Below, one piece after another: positions 1-8,473 of a DNA stretch of 12,666 nucleotides (positions within the stretch are counted from its first letter, which is position 1; every line of letters begins with the position of its first letter). A program made the position numbers and the translations under genes. The notes beneath the pieces were generated by a model. That model was not told where the DNA came from, did no database searches, and saw nothing but the letters and a program-made list of their open reading frames with translations. Origin of the DNA: Verrucomicrobiota bacterium (GTDB lineage: Bacteria; Verrucomicrobiota; Verrucomicrobiia; Chthoniobacterales; Xiphinematobacteraceae); NCBI GenBank assembly GCA_003176035.1, contig PSRL01000084.1, positions 1 to 12,666 of the forward strand, given 5' to 3'.

Positions 1-2254
1 CTGCTCGAGCGGCACGAACCGTCATAGCTACCATGCGCAAAACGGCAGGATGCAGGCCATCCACATTTTGTACTGAACTTGCATGCAAGCGGTCTCTTGC
101 AAACGCATATTGAACAAGATCATTTGTGCCGATGGAAAGGAAATCCGCCTCTTGCGCAAATTCTGAAGCTAGAAAAATTACGGAAGGAACCTCGAACATG
201 ACGCCAATTTCGATTGGCGGTGCCCCGACTTTTTGGCGAACGCCTTCGGCAAGTTCTTTTGCGGCGCGAAAATCTTCGAGTGTGGTGACCATGGGAAACA
301 TCATGCGGACCGGTCCGATCAGTGATGCCCGGTAAATTGCATGAAGCTGTGGGAGGAAGATTTCCGGCTGTTGCAGGCAAAGACGGACGCCACGCATTCC
401 AAGAAAGAGATTTCCTTCTTTTGGTGTTGATATATAGGAAGGCACCTTATCGCCGCCGATGTCAATCGTACGAAGAGTCAGAGGCAAGCCATCCAAAGCA
501 TGCAGCATCGTAGTATAAGCTGCATATTGCTCGTCTGCGGAAGGGGGACCATCGATGAAAAGAAATTCTGTCCGCATAAGACCTATGCCCTCAGCGCCAG
601 CTTCAATTGCCCCTATGGTTTCGTTTGGCTTTCCGATGTTTGCCACCACTTTTATTCGATAGCCATCGCGCATTACCGCAGGATGATAACGGGCTTGATA
701 TTCCTCTTTCTGCTGGCCTTTGAGCCCCATTTGGTATTGGCGAGCAGATGCGAGCGTTTCTTCATTGGGTTTAATATAGAGTTTACCGGCCGAGCCATCG
801 GCAATACAGATCGTTCCAGGAAGTAGGTCCAATACAGCGCTGCCCGCTCCGACGATAGCGGGAATTCCTAGGGAACGAGCGATAATTGCGGCATGCGTCG
901 TAGGAGTGCCCTCGGCCGTGCAAATTGCTATAATATGTTTCGAATCAAGGCATGCCATGTCGGATACCAAGAGATGGTGAGCAATAAGAACACTGGACTC
1001 CCCTGGTACGGGAATCACCCGACGCTCCGTACCAAGAAGCAGTTGTAAGACCCGCTGCCTAATGTCGTTCAGATCGGCAGCACGTTCAGCCAGATACTTA
1101 TTTTCGATTTGAGAAAACTCTGTGATGCATTGTGTGATGACGGAGTTCCAGGCCCAAGCGGCACTATGGCCATCGCTGATTTTTTGGAACACCTTGTTGA
1201 GTAGCTCTCTATCGTTGAGGAGGGCTAAATGTGTGCGAAAAATGGTCGCTTCTATCTGAGATTCTTTTTGGGAAATTTGCTGCCGGAGCTGAATTTTAAC
1301 TTTGCCCACCGCATGCTGAAGAGCTTCTTTTTCCTTATGAGTGCCCTGGGGCGTGTCCGTTACAACCAGTTCCTCCGGGCGATAATAAATGAGAGGTCCA
1401 ATCGCCAGTCCATTCGAGGCAGAGATACCCGAGATGATCCAGTCGTGTAAGACCGGCTTCCAACATTCGGCTTCGAATATCGGCAGTTTGCTTTCTTCAC
1501 CTAGGCTAAGTTTATATTCGACCGTGGCACGCAGTGCGTTGAGAGCGGCAGCGGCGTCCGGGCCATCGGCAGTGATGCGGATTGGAGTGCCACCATGAAT
1601 CCCCAATTTCAGGAGGGAGGTCACAGACTGGCCGTCGGCACATTTGTCGCCATACCAAACCCGTATTTTACTTGTAAATGTGAGGGCGACCTTTGAGAAA
1701 ATAGTAGCCGGTTGCAAATGCAGCGTAATTTGCTTTGGAACGACAACCTCGATAGCCTCGGTATCGATCTTTTCTTCCTCTATGTTCGGCCTGGAGTGTT
1801 GCTGCGTAGTGAGAGCATAGATGATCTCCTCCACATCGTCGGTACGCGCGAGACGGGATATCGCCCCGCTATCGTTGCATATTTCGGCAACTGCGGCTAA
1901 AATGCTTACGTGTTCATCCGACTTGGCTGCGATTCCAACAATCAAATAAGCAATTTGACCGGGGCCCCAGCAGACGCCCGCGGGTATTTGCACAACTGAG
2001 ATGCCAGTCTGGTGAACAAGTGCTCGATCCTTCGGCAGTCCATGGGGGATGGCAATGCCTTTACCGAGGTAGGTGGTTTCCATTTTTTCGCGTTCAAACA
2101 TACTTCGGATGTAACCGGATTCTATACATCCTAGACTCGCAAGTACGCGCCCAGCTTCTTCAATGGCAGCCTGTTTTGAGGCGATTTTAGTGCCTAATTG
2201 TATGTTTTTGCTGGTGAGAGCGCAGCGGAAGAGTTGCTTTGGAATAGGAGACAT
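1..2254 (-). CDS. PTS multiphosphoryl transfer protein (EIIA-HPr-Enzyme I fusion), 3' end off the window
   Basis: This is a fused phosphoenolpyruvate-dependent phosphotransferase protein. Enzyme I takes phosphate from PEP and passes it through HPr to EIIA, which would feed a sugar permease or a regulatory partner in the cytoplasm. Reading down from the ATG at 2254 gives 751 codons with no stop. Residues about 1-150 are an EIIA of the fructose/mannitol/Ntr type with phosphorylatable His71 in the GIAIPHG motif. Residues about 171-247 are HPr-like with His179 (LHLQPA) and Ser210 in the Ser46 position. Residues about 274 onward are Enzyme I, with His454 (PTTHAAIIAR), RTEFLF at 561-566 and GTNDL at 709-713. 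The catalytic Cys of the PEP domain should fall just past the window edge. The domain order is that of Rhodobacter-type FruB. Oddity: the HPr Arg17 position is Gln181. An in-frame stop lies upstream and no other ATG precedes, so this start is likely although no Shine-Dalgarno is visible. No permease gene is in view, so the sugar or regulatory role is unknown. Confidence 0.93.
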   Translation of the reverse strand, partial: MSPIPKQLFRCALTSKNIQLGTKIASKQAAIEEAGRVLASLGCIESGYIRSMFEREKMETTYLGKGIAIPHGLPKDRALVHQTGISVVQIPAGVCWGPGQIAYLIVGIAAKSDEHVSILAAVAEICNDSGAISRLARTDDVEEIIYALTTQQHSRPNIEEEKIDTEAIEVVVPKQITLHLQPATIFSKVALTFTSKIRVWYGDKCADGQSVTSLLKLGIHGGTPIRITADGPDAAAALNALRATVEYKLSLGEESKLPIFEAECWKPVLHDWIISGISASNGLAIGPLIYYRPEELVVTDTPQGTHKEKEALQHAVGKVKIQLRQQISQKESQIEATIFRTHLALLNDRELLNKVFQKISDGHSAAWAWNSVITQCITEFSQIENKYLAERAADLNDIRQRVLQLLLGTERRVIPVPGESSVLIAHHLLVSDMACLDSKHIIAICTAEGTPTTHAAIIARSLGIPAIVGAGSAVLDLLPGTICIADGSAGKLYIKPNEETLASARQYQMGLKGQQKEEYQARYHPAVMRDGYRIKVVANIGKPNETIGAIEAGAEGIGLMRTEFLFIDGPPSADEQYAAYTTMLHALDGLPLTLRTIDIGGDKVPSYISTPKEGNLFLGMRGVRLCLQQPEIFLPQLHAIYRASLIGPVRMMFPMVTTLEDFRAAKELAEGVRQKVGAPPIEIGVMFEVPSVIFLASEFAQEADFLSIGTNDLVQYAFARDRLHASSVQNVDGLHPAVLRMVAMTVRAARA

Positions 2255-2408
2255 ATTGGAGCTGAGTTTGGTTTCAACAAGATAAGGATCTTTCCGAGAG
2301 GGTATTATTGATAAAAAAGCCAACCTACAGCACGCATGCCTTTGGCGCAAATTTACCTTCGGAACGTTTTTCACAGTCACACCTCTTCCTGGTTCACTGA
2401 TTTCTTCC

Positions 2409-2414
2409 AGGAGG
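2409..2414 (+). promoter_or_regulatory. Perfect Shine-Dalgarno upstream of the early lysS start
   Basis: AGGAGG is followed by a 6-base spacer and then the ATG at 2421. This is the best ribosome-binding site in the window, and it decides the lysS start in favour of 2421. The later ATG at 2499, which fits the usual family N-terminus, has no such site in front of it. Confidence 0.6.
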
Positions 2415-2420
2415 TGGCAG

Positions 2421-3953
2421 ATGGAGAAATTTTGCTTCGCAGGGAAAGCCTCCCTAGTAATTCTTGCTTCCGATTGCTTCCATTGTTCTCATTCCGCTAT
2501 GGAAAATACGTCGATTTCCGAATTGATCGCCATTCGGAGACAAAAACTGGAAGATATGCGGGCCAAAAATGTGCAAGCATATGGACAACGATTTCCGATC
2601 GATGGGGACATCGCTTCGGTGAGGGCTCAGTTTGCCGAGGGAAAAATGTTGCGTGCTGCCGGACGCATCACCGCTTATCGCGATATGGGCAAAAGCCAAT
2701 TTTTGGATCTCTCGGATGTTACAGGTCGCATACAAATTTTTATTCATCCCAAGGAGATTGGTGCGGAATCTTTTGAAATACTTCGGTACCTGGATATCGG
2801 GGACTTTATCGGAGTGGGGGGGGAGTGTTTTACGACCAAAACAGGGGAAATCACCCTCCGCGCAAAAAGCGTAAAAGTTCTCTCCAAAGCGCTTCGCCCT
2901 CTACCGGACAAATGGCACGGCGTGCAAGACACGGAAAAAAAATACCGCCAGCGTTATTTGGATTTAATCTCCAATTCTCGTTCCCGAGAGATTTTTCAGC
3001 AGCGTATCCAAATCGTTCGAGAGATTCGGACTTACTTGGAAGAACGCGGATTTCTGGAGGTGGAAACCCCCATGATGCAAACTATTCCCGGAGGTGCCGC
3101 AGCGGAACCGTTTAAGACTCATCACAACGCTTTAGGAATGGATCTGTTTCTGCGGATTGCCCCGGAACTTTATTTAAAACGACTTCTGGTTGCTGGGTTT
3201 CCTCGCATTTTTGAGTTGAACCGTAATTTTCGTAACGAAGGAATCTCTCGCCGCCACAGCCCTGAATTTACCATGTTGGAAGCCTATGCGGCTTATTCTG
3301 ATTTTGAGGAAATGGCGACCCTTGTCGAGGGTCTGATTTGTCATCTCGCTCAGAAAATCTTTGGCTGCCTTTTAATAGAACATAAAGATGCAAACGGCGA
3401 GGTTCTCCGCACAATTGATCTCGCTCCACCTTGGAAACGAGCCCGCTATGCTGATTTGGTTCGTTCTATCGAACCAAAGTGGTACGAACTGTCCTCCGAT
3501 GAAAAGCGCGCCTATTGTGAAAACTTAGGCCTCGATGTCTCACATTGCCACGAGGATTTTGAAATCACGCAGCATTTATTTGAAAAACTGATCGAAGAAA
3601 AAACGATCAATCCCTTGTTTGTCACGCACTGCCCCAAAGAACTTGTTCCGCTCTCTAAGCAGAATGAAAAAGACAGCAATTTAGTTGATGTATACGAGCT
3701 CGTGATTAACGGCCAAGAAATTTCGCCCGGCTATTCGGAGTTGAATGACCCCGACGTACAGCGGGAGCGCCTGGAACATCAGTCCGGAGGCGAAACGCAG
3801 AAATTGGATGTCGATTTTTTGGATGCCTTAGAATATGGAATGCCTCCTGCCGGAGGAATTGGTATCGGCATTGACCGATTAGTCATGATGCTTACGGGCG
3901 CGGAATCAATTCGAGACGTGATCCTCTTTCCTCATATGAAAGCTAAGAATTAA
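2421..3953 (+). CDS. lysS: Lysyl-tRNA synthetase, class II
   Basis: This enzyme charges tRNA-Lys with lysine in the cytoplasm using ATP. Counting from Met27 (ATG at 2499), the protein has the family's usual length of 484 residues. An N-terminal helix (IRRQKLEDMR) leads into an OB-fold anticodon-binding domain over roughly residues 40-140. The class II catalytic core follows: motif 1 around LEVETPMMQ, motif 2 RNFRNEG at 242-248 with its two Arg, and motif 3 GIGIDR at 455-460. The start is ambiguous. The ATG at 2421 has a perfect AGGAGG and adds 26 residues rich in Cys and Ser/Ala that are not typical of LysS; the ATG at 2499 matches the family better but has no ribosome-binding site. A run of eight G lies inside the coding sequence at 2816-2823, and a run of eight A at 2935-2942. 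The gene diverges from the PTS gene and is followed after 78 bases by ileS. The identity is certain; only the start is in doubt. Confidence 0.97.
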   Translation: MEKFCFAGKASLVILASDCFHCSHSAMENTSISELIAIRRQKLEDMRAKNVQAYGQRFPIDGDIASVRAQFAEGKMLRAAGRITAYRDMGKSQFLDLSDVTGRIQIFIHPKEIGAESFEILRYLDIGDFIGVGGECFTTKTGEITLRAKSVKVLSKALRPLPDKWHGVQDTEKKYRQRYLDLISNSRSREIFQQRIQIVREIRTYLEERGFLEVETPMMQTIPGGAAAEPFKTHHNALGMDLFLRIAPELYLKRLLVAGFPRIFELNRNFRNEGISRRHSPEFTMLEAYAAYSDFEEMATLVEGLICHLAQKIFGCLLIEHKDANGEVLRTIDLAPPWKRARYADLVRSIEPKWYELSSDEKRAYCENLGLDVSHCHEDFEITQHLFEKLIEEKTINPLFVTHCPKELVPLSKQNEKDSNLVDVYELVINGQEISPGYSELNDPDVQRERLEHQSGGETQKLDVDFLDALEYGMPPAGGIGIGIDRLVMMLTGAESIRDVILFPHMKAKN

Positions 3954-4031
3954 AGGGAAAGCAAATGGCGGTTGAAGACCAAAACATTCGATTGCCTGAT
4001 TGAGTGAGAATGATAAGGTTGCCGGTCCTTG

Positions 4032-6785
4032 ATGAGTGATTACAAACAAACTCTGAATTTACCGAAGACCGAATTTCCAATGCGGGCGGGGCTCAATACT
4101 CGGGAGCCCCAAATTCTAGCTCAATGGAAAGAGCTGGGTCTTTATCAGCGAATTCAAGAAGCGCGCAAGGAGGCTCCGGTATTTATCTTGCACGATGGCC
4201 CGCCTTTTGCCAATGGCGACGTGCACATGGGAACCGCCTTAAATAAGGTGCTGAAAGATATTGTCGTTCGTTCGAAGACCATGGCGGGCTATAGGGCGCC
4301 GTTTCGACCGGGATGGGATTGCCATGGATTGCCGATCGAATTCAAAGTAGTTAAGGCATCCAAAGGCCTCAATCCAGCCGAGGTACGCAAGAAATCCGAG
4401 GAATATGCCCGTAAATTCATTAATATTCAAAGAGACCAATTTATACGTTTAGGAGTCTCAGGAGATTGGGAACACCCCTACCTGACCCTTGATCCTTCTT
4501 ACGAAGCGGAAGTCGTACGGTGTTTCGCTCGATTTGTAAAAGCTGGTTTGGTTTATCGGAGCCGCAAACCGGTACTGTGGAGTACTGGCGCTCAAACCGC
4601 TTTGGCGGAAGCCGAGGTGGAATACCAGGAAAAAACTTCTCCTGCGGTTTATGTAAAATTTACCATCCCCGCTGAAGAAGCGACCCGCGAGGGACTGCCG
4701 GCCGATTTGCCCTTGAGCATAGTCATCTGGACAACAACCCCTTGGACCCTCCCTGCAAACCTGGCAATTGCCATCGACAAAGACTCGGAATACGAGGTTC
4801 TTACGATTGGAAACGAGCGTTTGATCGTTGCACACAAACTCGCGGATGTTTTTCGGCAAGCTGTGGGAATCGAGTCTTGGGGAGCTGGCATGCTCGTTCC
4901 TGGAAGTCGGCTCGTGGGAATTGAAACGCGTCATCCCTTCTTAGAGCGCTCTTCCCCGATTTTTGCAGCGGATTTTGTGACCCTGGATACCGGCACCGGC
5001 TGTGTGCACATCGCGCCTGGTCACGGTGACAATGACTACCTTCTGGGCCGCGAGCATGGCCTCGACCCTTTATCACCCGTGGATGACCATGGATGCTATA
5101 CTGCCGAATGTGCTCTTCCTTCTTTAGTAGGAAAATATGTCTTTGATGCCAATAAGGACATCATCCTTCTCTTACAAGAGAAGGGGGCCCTCCTTGGACA
5201 TTCCGAGTATCTCCACAGCTATCCCCATTGTTGGCGTTCCAAAACACCCATTATCTTTCGAGCGGTAGAACAGTTCTTTATTCGAATTGATGACCTGCGC
5301 GCTGCGGCTTTGGAGGCGATCGAAAATGTAACGTGGTTGCCTCATTGGGGAAAAAACCGCATTCGGGGTACCGTCGAATCCCGTCCGGATTGGTGCATCT
5401 CACGGCAACGGGCCTGGGGAATTCCAATCCCGATTTTTTACACTTCGGAAGGCGTACCAATCCTGGATTCGGAGTTGATCGGAAGGACCGCTGATATTTT
5501 TGCCCGTGAAGGAACACATTCCTGGTTTGAAAAAAGCGATGCGGATTGGGCAACTCTCCTCGGCCTTCCTGAGGGAACCACAAGGCGCAACGATACTTTG
5601 GACGTTTGGATTGATTCGGGGGTGAGTCATGAGGCCGTGCTCCGTCACAACCCGGACTTTTCTTTTCCTGCGGACCTGTATTTGGAGGCCACAGACCAAC
5701 ACCGCGGATGGTTCCAGTCTTCTCTGATCACCTCTGTTGCCCTTAATCAGGCCGCACCCTATCGCAGTGTGCTCACACATGGTTTTGTCGTAGATGTGGA
5801 TACGCGACGCAAGATCTCCAAATCGGAGCAAGGTGGATATCAAAAGCCAACTGACGCACAATACTTTATAAATAAATTCGGTGCGGACCTCGTCCGCCTC
5901 TGGGTGAGCAGCGTTAATTTCGCTGACGATGTGCCGTTTTCCGAAGAAATTTTTACCCGTCTGACGGATACATATCGTCGGATTCGGAATACGTTGAGAA
6001 TCCTCTTAGCTAACTTGAGCGATTTTGATATTGCCGTTTATCAAAAAAATCCGGCACCGTTGACTTTAGTAGACCGCTGGTTGATCTCCAAAATGAAACA
6101 GGTTGTTACTGCCTGCTTAGAAGCATACTCCAGATTGGAATTTCACCGTGTTTATCAAATTTTAAACCAATTTTGTGCGGTAGATTTGAGCAGCCTTTAT
6201 GTGGATATTACTAAGGATCGCCTCTACTGCGATCCGCCAAATTCTTCGCGTCGATGCGCTGCTCAGTGGGTCATGCACACCACATTTGATGTGCTGTGCC
6301 GCACTTTGGCGCCAATTCTTGTTTTTACAGCCGAAGAAGCCTGGGGGCATTTTAAACCAGGAGAGTCAGTTCATCTTCAATGTTTCAAGAAAATGGAGGA
6401 CAATGCGGCAGACGAGGCGACGACCCTCCGTGATTTTTCGGAACTCTTGGAAATCCGCTCTCAGGTGACTGCGGCTATGGAATCCGCGCAAAAAGCGGGT
6501 TTAATTGGTAGCCCACTTGAAGCTGAAGTGGTTTTTCGGACAACAAACGAGCGGATTGTTAAATATTTTCAAGCATCGCCGGGAGAGGTGGAAGAGATCC
6601 TGATTTTAAGCAATCTCAACATTATCTTTGATTCCGTAGATGCCATTTCAGTAGTCCGGACTTCCTACAAAAAATGTGCGCGTTGCTGGCGGCACCGAGA
6701 AGAAGTCGGAAAAATTTCTTCTCATCGGGATCTCTGTCGTCGCTGTAACGACGCAATTTTACAGAGAGAAAAAAAGAAATTATGA
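4032..6785 (+). CDS. ileS: Isoleucyl-tRNA synthetase
   Basis: This enzyme charges tRNA-Ile and hydrolyses mischarged Val-tRNA-Ile. At 917 residues it matches the bacterial type with a C-terminal zinc finger. The class I signature is GDVHMGT (HIGH box at 65-68, with Thr as its last residue), followed by the WDCHGLPIE block. The CP1 editing insert carries the Thr-rich WTTTPWTLPAN segment and the GHGDNDY segment. The second signature is KISKS at 594-598. The tail has paired cysteines CARC (882-885) and CRRC (902-905), which should bind zinc. The ATG at 4032 is chosen; a TTG directly before it (4029) is a less likely start. The stop overlaps the lspA start by 4 bases (ATGA), so the two genes are probably translationally coupled. 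The ileS-lspA pairing is common in bacteria. All catalytic motifs are present. Confidence 0.98.
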   Translation: MSDYKQTLNLPKTEFPMRAGLNTREPQILAQWKELGLYQRIQEARKEAPVFILHDGPPFANGDVHMGTALNKVLKDIVVRSKTMAGYRAPFRPGWDCHGLPIEFKVVKASKGLNPAEVRKKSEEYARKFINIQRDQFIRLGVSGDWEHPYLTLDPSYEAEVVRCFARFVKAGLVYRSRKPVLWSTGAQTALAEAEVEYQEKTSPAVYVKFTIPAEEATREGLPADLPLSIVIWTTTPWTLPANLAIAIDKDSEYEVLTIGNERLIVAHKLADVFRQAVGIESWGAGMLVPGSRLVGIETRHPFLERSSPIFAADFVTLDTGTGCVHIAPGHGDNDYLLGREHGLDPLSPVDDHGCYTAECALPSLVGKYVFDANKDIILLLQEKGALLGHSEYLHSYPHCWRSKTPIIFRAVEQFFIRIDDLRAAALEAIENVTWLPHWGKNRIRGTVESRPDWCISRQRAWGIPIPIFYTSEGVPILDSELIGRTADIFAREGTHSWFEKSDADWATLLGLPEGTTRRNDTLDVWIDSGVSHEAVLRHNPDFSFPADLYLEATDQHRGWFQSSLITSVALNQAAPYRSVLTHGFVVDVDTRRKISKSEQGGYQKPTDAQYFINKFGADLVRLWVSSVNFADDVPFSEEIFTRLTDTYRRIRNTLRILLANLSDFDIAVYQKNPAPLTLVDRWLISKMKQVVTACLEAYSRLEFHRVYQILNQFCAVDLSSLYVDITKDRLYCDPPNSSRRCAAQWVMHTTFDVLCRTLAPILVFTAEEAWGHFKPGESVHLQCFKKMEDNAADEATTLRDFSELLEIRSQVTAAMESAQKAGLIGSPLEAEVVFRTTNERIVKYFQASPGEVEEILILSNLNIIFDSVDAISVVRTSYKKCARCWRHREEVGKISSHRDLCRRCNDAILQREKKKL

Positions 6786-7237
6786 GAGGCGGCTTTGCTG
6801 TAATTTTTTATCTCCTGGATCAGGCGACAAAGTTTTGCGTGCTCAAAAGTATCCCTTATGGAGCCTCTATTCCCGTCATTCCGAATTTTTTTTATTTGGT
6901 TCACGTACGGAACACAGGAGCAGCTTTCGGAATATTCCAGGATAGCAATTGGTTTTTTATCATACTGGCGGTTATTGCGGTGTTTATCCTAGGCCTCCTT
7001 TTTTATCGCCATGTATTTCCCACTCCAGCGAGTCGTCTTGCTGCCGGACTATTGTTGGCTGGAATCCTCGGAAATCTAACCGATCGGCTAGTACACGGCA
7101 GCGTGGTGGATTTCCTGGATTTTATTCTTCCTTGGTACGGTCATTGGCCAGCATTCAACATAGCTGACTCCTGTATTTGTATCGCTGCAGCTATTTTTAT
7201 TTGCGGTTCTTTTCTTGAGAGTAGGCGACGCGTATAA
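6782..7237 (+). CDS. lspA: Lipoprotein signal peptidase (signal peptidase II)
   Basis: This inner-membrane aspartyl protease cleaves the signal peptide of prolipoproteins after lipid has been attached to the conserved Cys. The 151-residue product is slightly short for the family because its N-terminus is brief. Conserved boxes appear in order: LLDQATK at 11-17, NTGAAFG at 44-50, GNLTDR at 97-102, VVDFLDF from 108 with catalytic Asp110, and FNIADS from 125 with catalytic Asp129. About four hydrophobic stretches fit the expected four membrane helices (near 4-20, 57-75, 86-97 and 128-145). The start overlaps the ileS stop by 4 bases, and mrp begins 8 bases after the stop. The presence of the gene implies a lipoprotein maturation pathway; the lgt gene and any substrates are not in this window. 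Confidence 0.96.
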   Translation: MRGGFAVIFYLLDQATKFCVLKSIPYGASIPVIPNFFYLVHVRNTGAAFGIFQDSNWFFIILAVIAVFILGLLFYRHVFPTPASRLAAGLLLAGILGNLTDRLVHGSVVDFLDFILPWYGHWPAFNIADSCICIAAAIFICGSFLESRRRV

Positions 7238-7238
7238 T
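7233..7238 (+). promoter_or_regulatory. Possible -10 element for mrp
   Basis: A perfect TATAAT overlaps the lspA stop codon and lies 7 bases before the mrp ATG. No good -35 hexamer sits at normal spacing. If it is used, transcription would begin at or just before the ATG and give a nearly leaderless mRNA. It may equally be chance in an AT-rich junction. Confidence 0.25.
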
Positions 7239-7245
7239 TAAATTT

Positions 7246-8277
7246 ATGCTGAGTGAAATCGACATCCGCGAAGCTTTGCGCTCGGTGAAATATCCGGGCT
7301 TCAGCCGTGATATTGTTTCTTTCGGATTGCTGAAAAACGTGGAGATTTCAAAAAACCGGATACAGGTGCAATTAGCGGTTACCACCAATGATCCCGACGT
7401 ACCGGAACAAATTCGGCAAGCTGTGCAACGGGTGATTGAGCAACTGCCCGGAGTTGATGAAGTGCAAGTCCGAATAGATGTGCATTCTGCCAGCACCTCG
7501 GCAGGTGGAGCGACAGTTATCGAAGGAGTTCGCCATACCATCGCAGTTGCAAGCGGTAAAGGTGGGGTGGGCAAAAGTACAGTTGCTGCCAACATTGCAA
7601 TAGCTCTTCGTCATCTTGGTGCCAGTGTGGGCATTTGTGACTGCGATATTTACGGACCCAGTATCGCCTTAATGTTTGGTGGAAGCGAACGGCCCTGTGC
7701 AGACGAACAAAATCGGATTCTTCCTATTGAACGCTACGGTATTAAGTTAATGTCAATGGGTTTTCTTTTGGAGGATGGCAGCCCAGCTGTGTTGCGCGGT
7801 CCTCTGGTAACCCGTTACACGCAGCAGTTTTTGCGTCAGGTTGATTGGAAAGACTTGGATTACCTCATTCTGGATCTTCCTCCTGGCACGGGAGATATCC
7901 AGCTTACGATTGTGCAAACGGTTGCTCTCTCAGGTGCAATTGTGGTCACCACTCCTCAGGAAGCCTCGCTGCTGGATGTTCGCAAAGCAGTTTCCATGTT
8001 TGAGAAAACCCATGTGCGAGTTCTTGGGATAGTCGAAAACATGAGTTACTTTTTATGTCCGGGGGATGGAAAACGCTATGACCTTTTCGGAAGAGGTGGT
8101 GGCGAGCGAGAGGCAAATCGATTGGGAATTCCTTTGTTGGCGGAGATACCCATCCAACCGGATATCTGCACAGCGGGAGATAAGGGACGTCCCCTGGTCG
8201 ATGTAGCACCGGATTCCGCTGTAGCGCAATCGTTTTTAACGATCGCAAAAAATCTTCGAAAAACAGATCTTCATTAA
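7246..8277 (+). CDS. mrp: Mrp/ApbC family Fe-S cluster carrier ATPase
   Basis: This is a P-loop NTPase of the Mrp/ApbC/NBP35 group, which binds and transfers Fe-S clusters to apo-proteins in the cytoplasm. Residues about 1-78 are the MIP18/DUF59 domain common at the N-terminus of bacterial Mrp. Residues 95 onward are the ATPase: deviant Walker A GKGGVGKS at 104-111, CDCDIYGPS (the Mrp signature) from 131, and the Walker B-like LILDLPPGTGD from 207. The length of 343 residues is normal. Oddity: the metal-binding CxxC is C271-P-G-D274, so the second Cys is missing. Several lineages are known to have lost this motif, so the protein may still be an ATPase but might hold a cluster differently. mrp follows lspA by 8 bases, has no visible Shine-Dalgarno, and probably belongs to the same transcript or has its own weak promoter. 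Confidence 0.94.
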   Translation: MLSEIDIREALRSVKYPGFSRDIVSFGLLKNVEISKNRIQVQLAVTTNDPDVPEQIRQAVQRVIEQLPGVDEVQVRIDVHSASTSAGGATVIEGVRHTIAVASGKGGVGKSTVAANIAIALRHLGASVGICDCDIYGPSIALMFGGSERPCADEQNRILPIERYGIKLMSMGFLLEDGSPAVLRGPLVTRYTQQFLRQVDWKDLDYLILDLPPGTGDIQLTIVQTVALSGAIVVTTPQEASLLDVRKAVSMFEKTHVRVLGIVENMSYFLCPGDGKRYDLFGRGGGEREANRLGIPLLAEIPIQPDICTAGDKGRPLVDVAPDSAVAQSFLTIAKNLRKTDLH

Positions 8278-8280
8278 TTG

Positions 8281-8308
8281 ACGTTGATTATTTTCTTAGG
8301 GTCAACGT
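8281..8308. repeat. Inverted repeat just after mrp
   Basis: ACGTTGA (8281-8287) and TCAACGT (8302-8308) form a perfect 7-bp stem with a 14-base loop, three bases past the mrp stop codon. No T-run follows, so it is not a standard intrinsic terminator. It could stabilise the mRNA 3' end or be a protein-binding site. Confidence 0.4.
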
Positions 8309-8371
8309 GCCGTGACACACCTATTTATTTTTACCAAAAATATAAAAGTTATTAACATTCTAATAATTCTT

Positions 8372-8399
8372 TGTGAATAAGTTATTTAAAAGTGAATAA
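8372..8399. other. AT-rich spacer with two DnaA-box-like words
   Basis: TGTGAATAA at 8372-8380 is the reverse complement of TTATTCACA, a full match to the loose DnaA-box pattern TTATNCACA. A second copy, AGTGAATAA at 8391-8399, differs by one base, has the same orientation and starts 19 bases later. A 7-bp inverted repeat (AGTTATT at 8380-8386, AATAACT at 8395-8401) overlaps them. The surrounding spacer, about 8311-8450, is far richer in A and T than the rest of the window. Two boxes are too few to call an origin, and AT-rich DNA produces such words by chance. Confidence 0.25.
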
Positions 8400-8443
8400 C
8401 TCTGTTAAAATTTAATAAAATTGTGATTTTTGTTGAAAACAAA

Positions 8444-8473
8444 TTGACGCGTAAAGAAACGTGTTGCAATTAT
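8444..8473 (+). promoter_or_regulatory. Possible promoter of the 69-residue gene
   Basis: TTGACG (8444-8449) resembles a -35 element. After an 18-base spacer comes AATTAT (8468-8473), a 4-of-6 match to a -10 element. The ATG lies 10 bases further on, so the leader would be very short. The -35 match is good and the -10 is only fair. Confidence 0.3.

Noticed and set aside
2336..2776. 146-codon plus-strand frame ahead of lysS
   Set aside because: It overlaps lysS in another frame, its product has no family features, and lysS explains the region.
3965..4003. 12-codon ATG frame between lysS and ileS as a leader peptide
   Set aside because: It has no codon run or adjoining stem-terminator typical of attenuation; it is probably chance.
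4029..4031. TTG start for ileS one codon before the ATG
   Set aside because: ATG directly follows and is preferred; the difference is one residue.
8281..8310. Intrinsic terminator after mrp
   Set aside because: The 7-bp stem has a long loop and is followed by GCCGTGACAC and not by a T-run.
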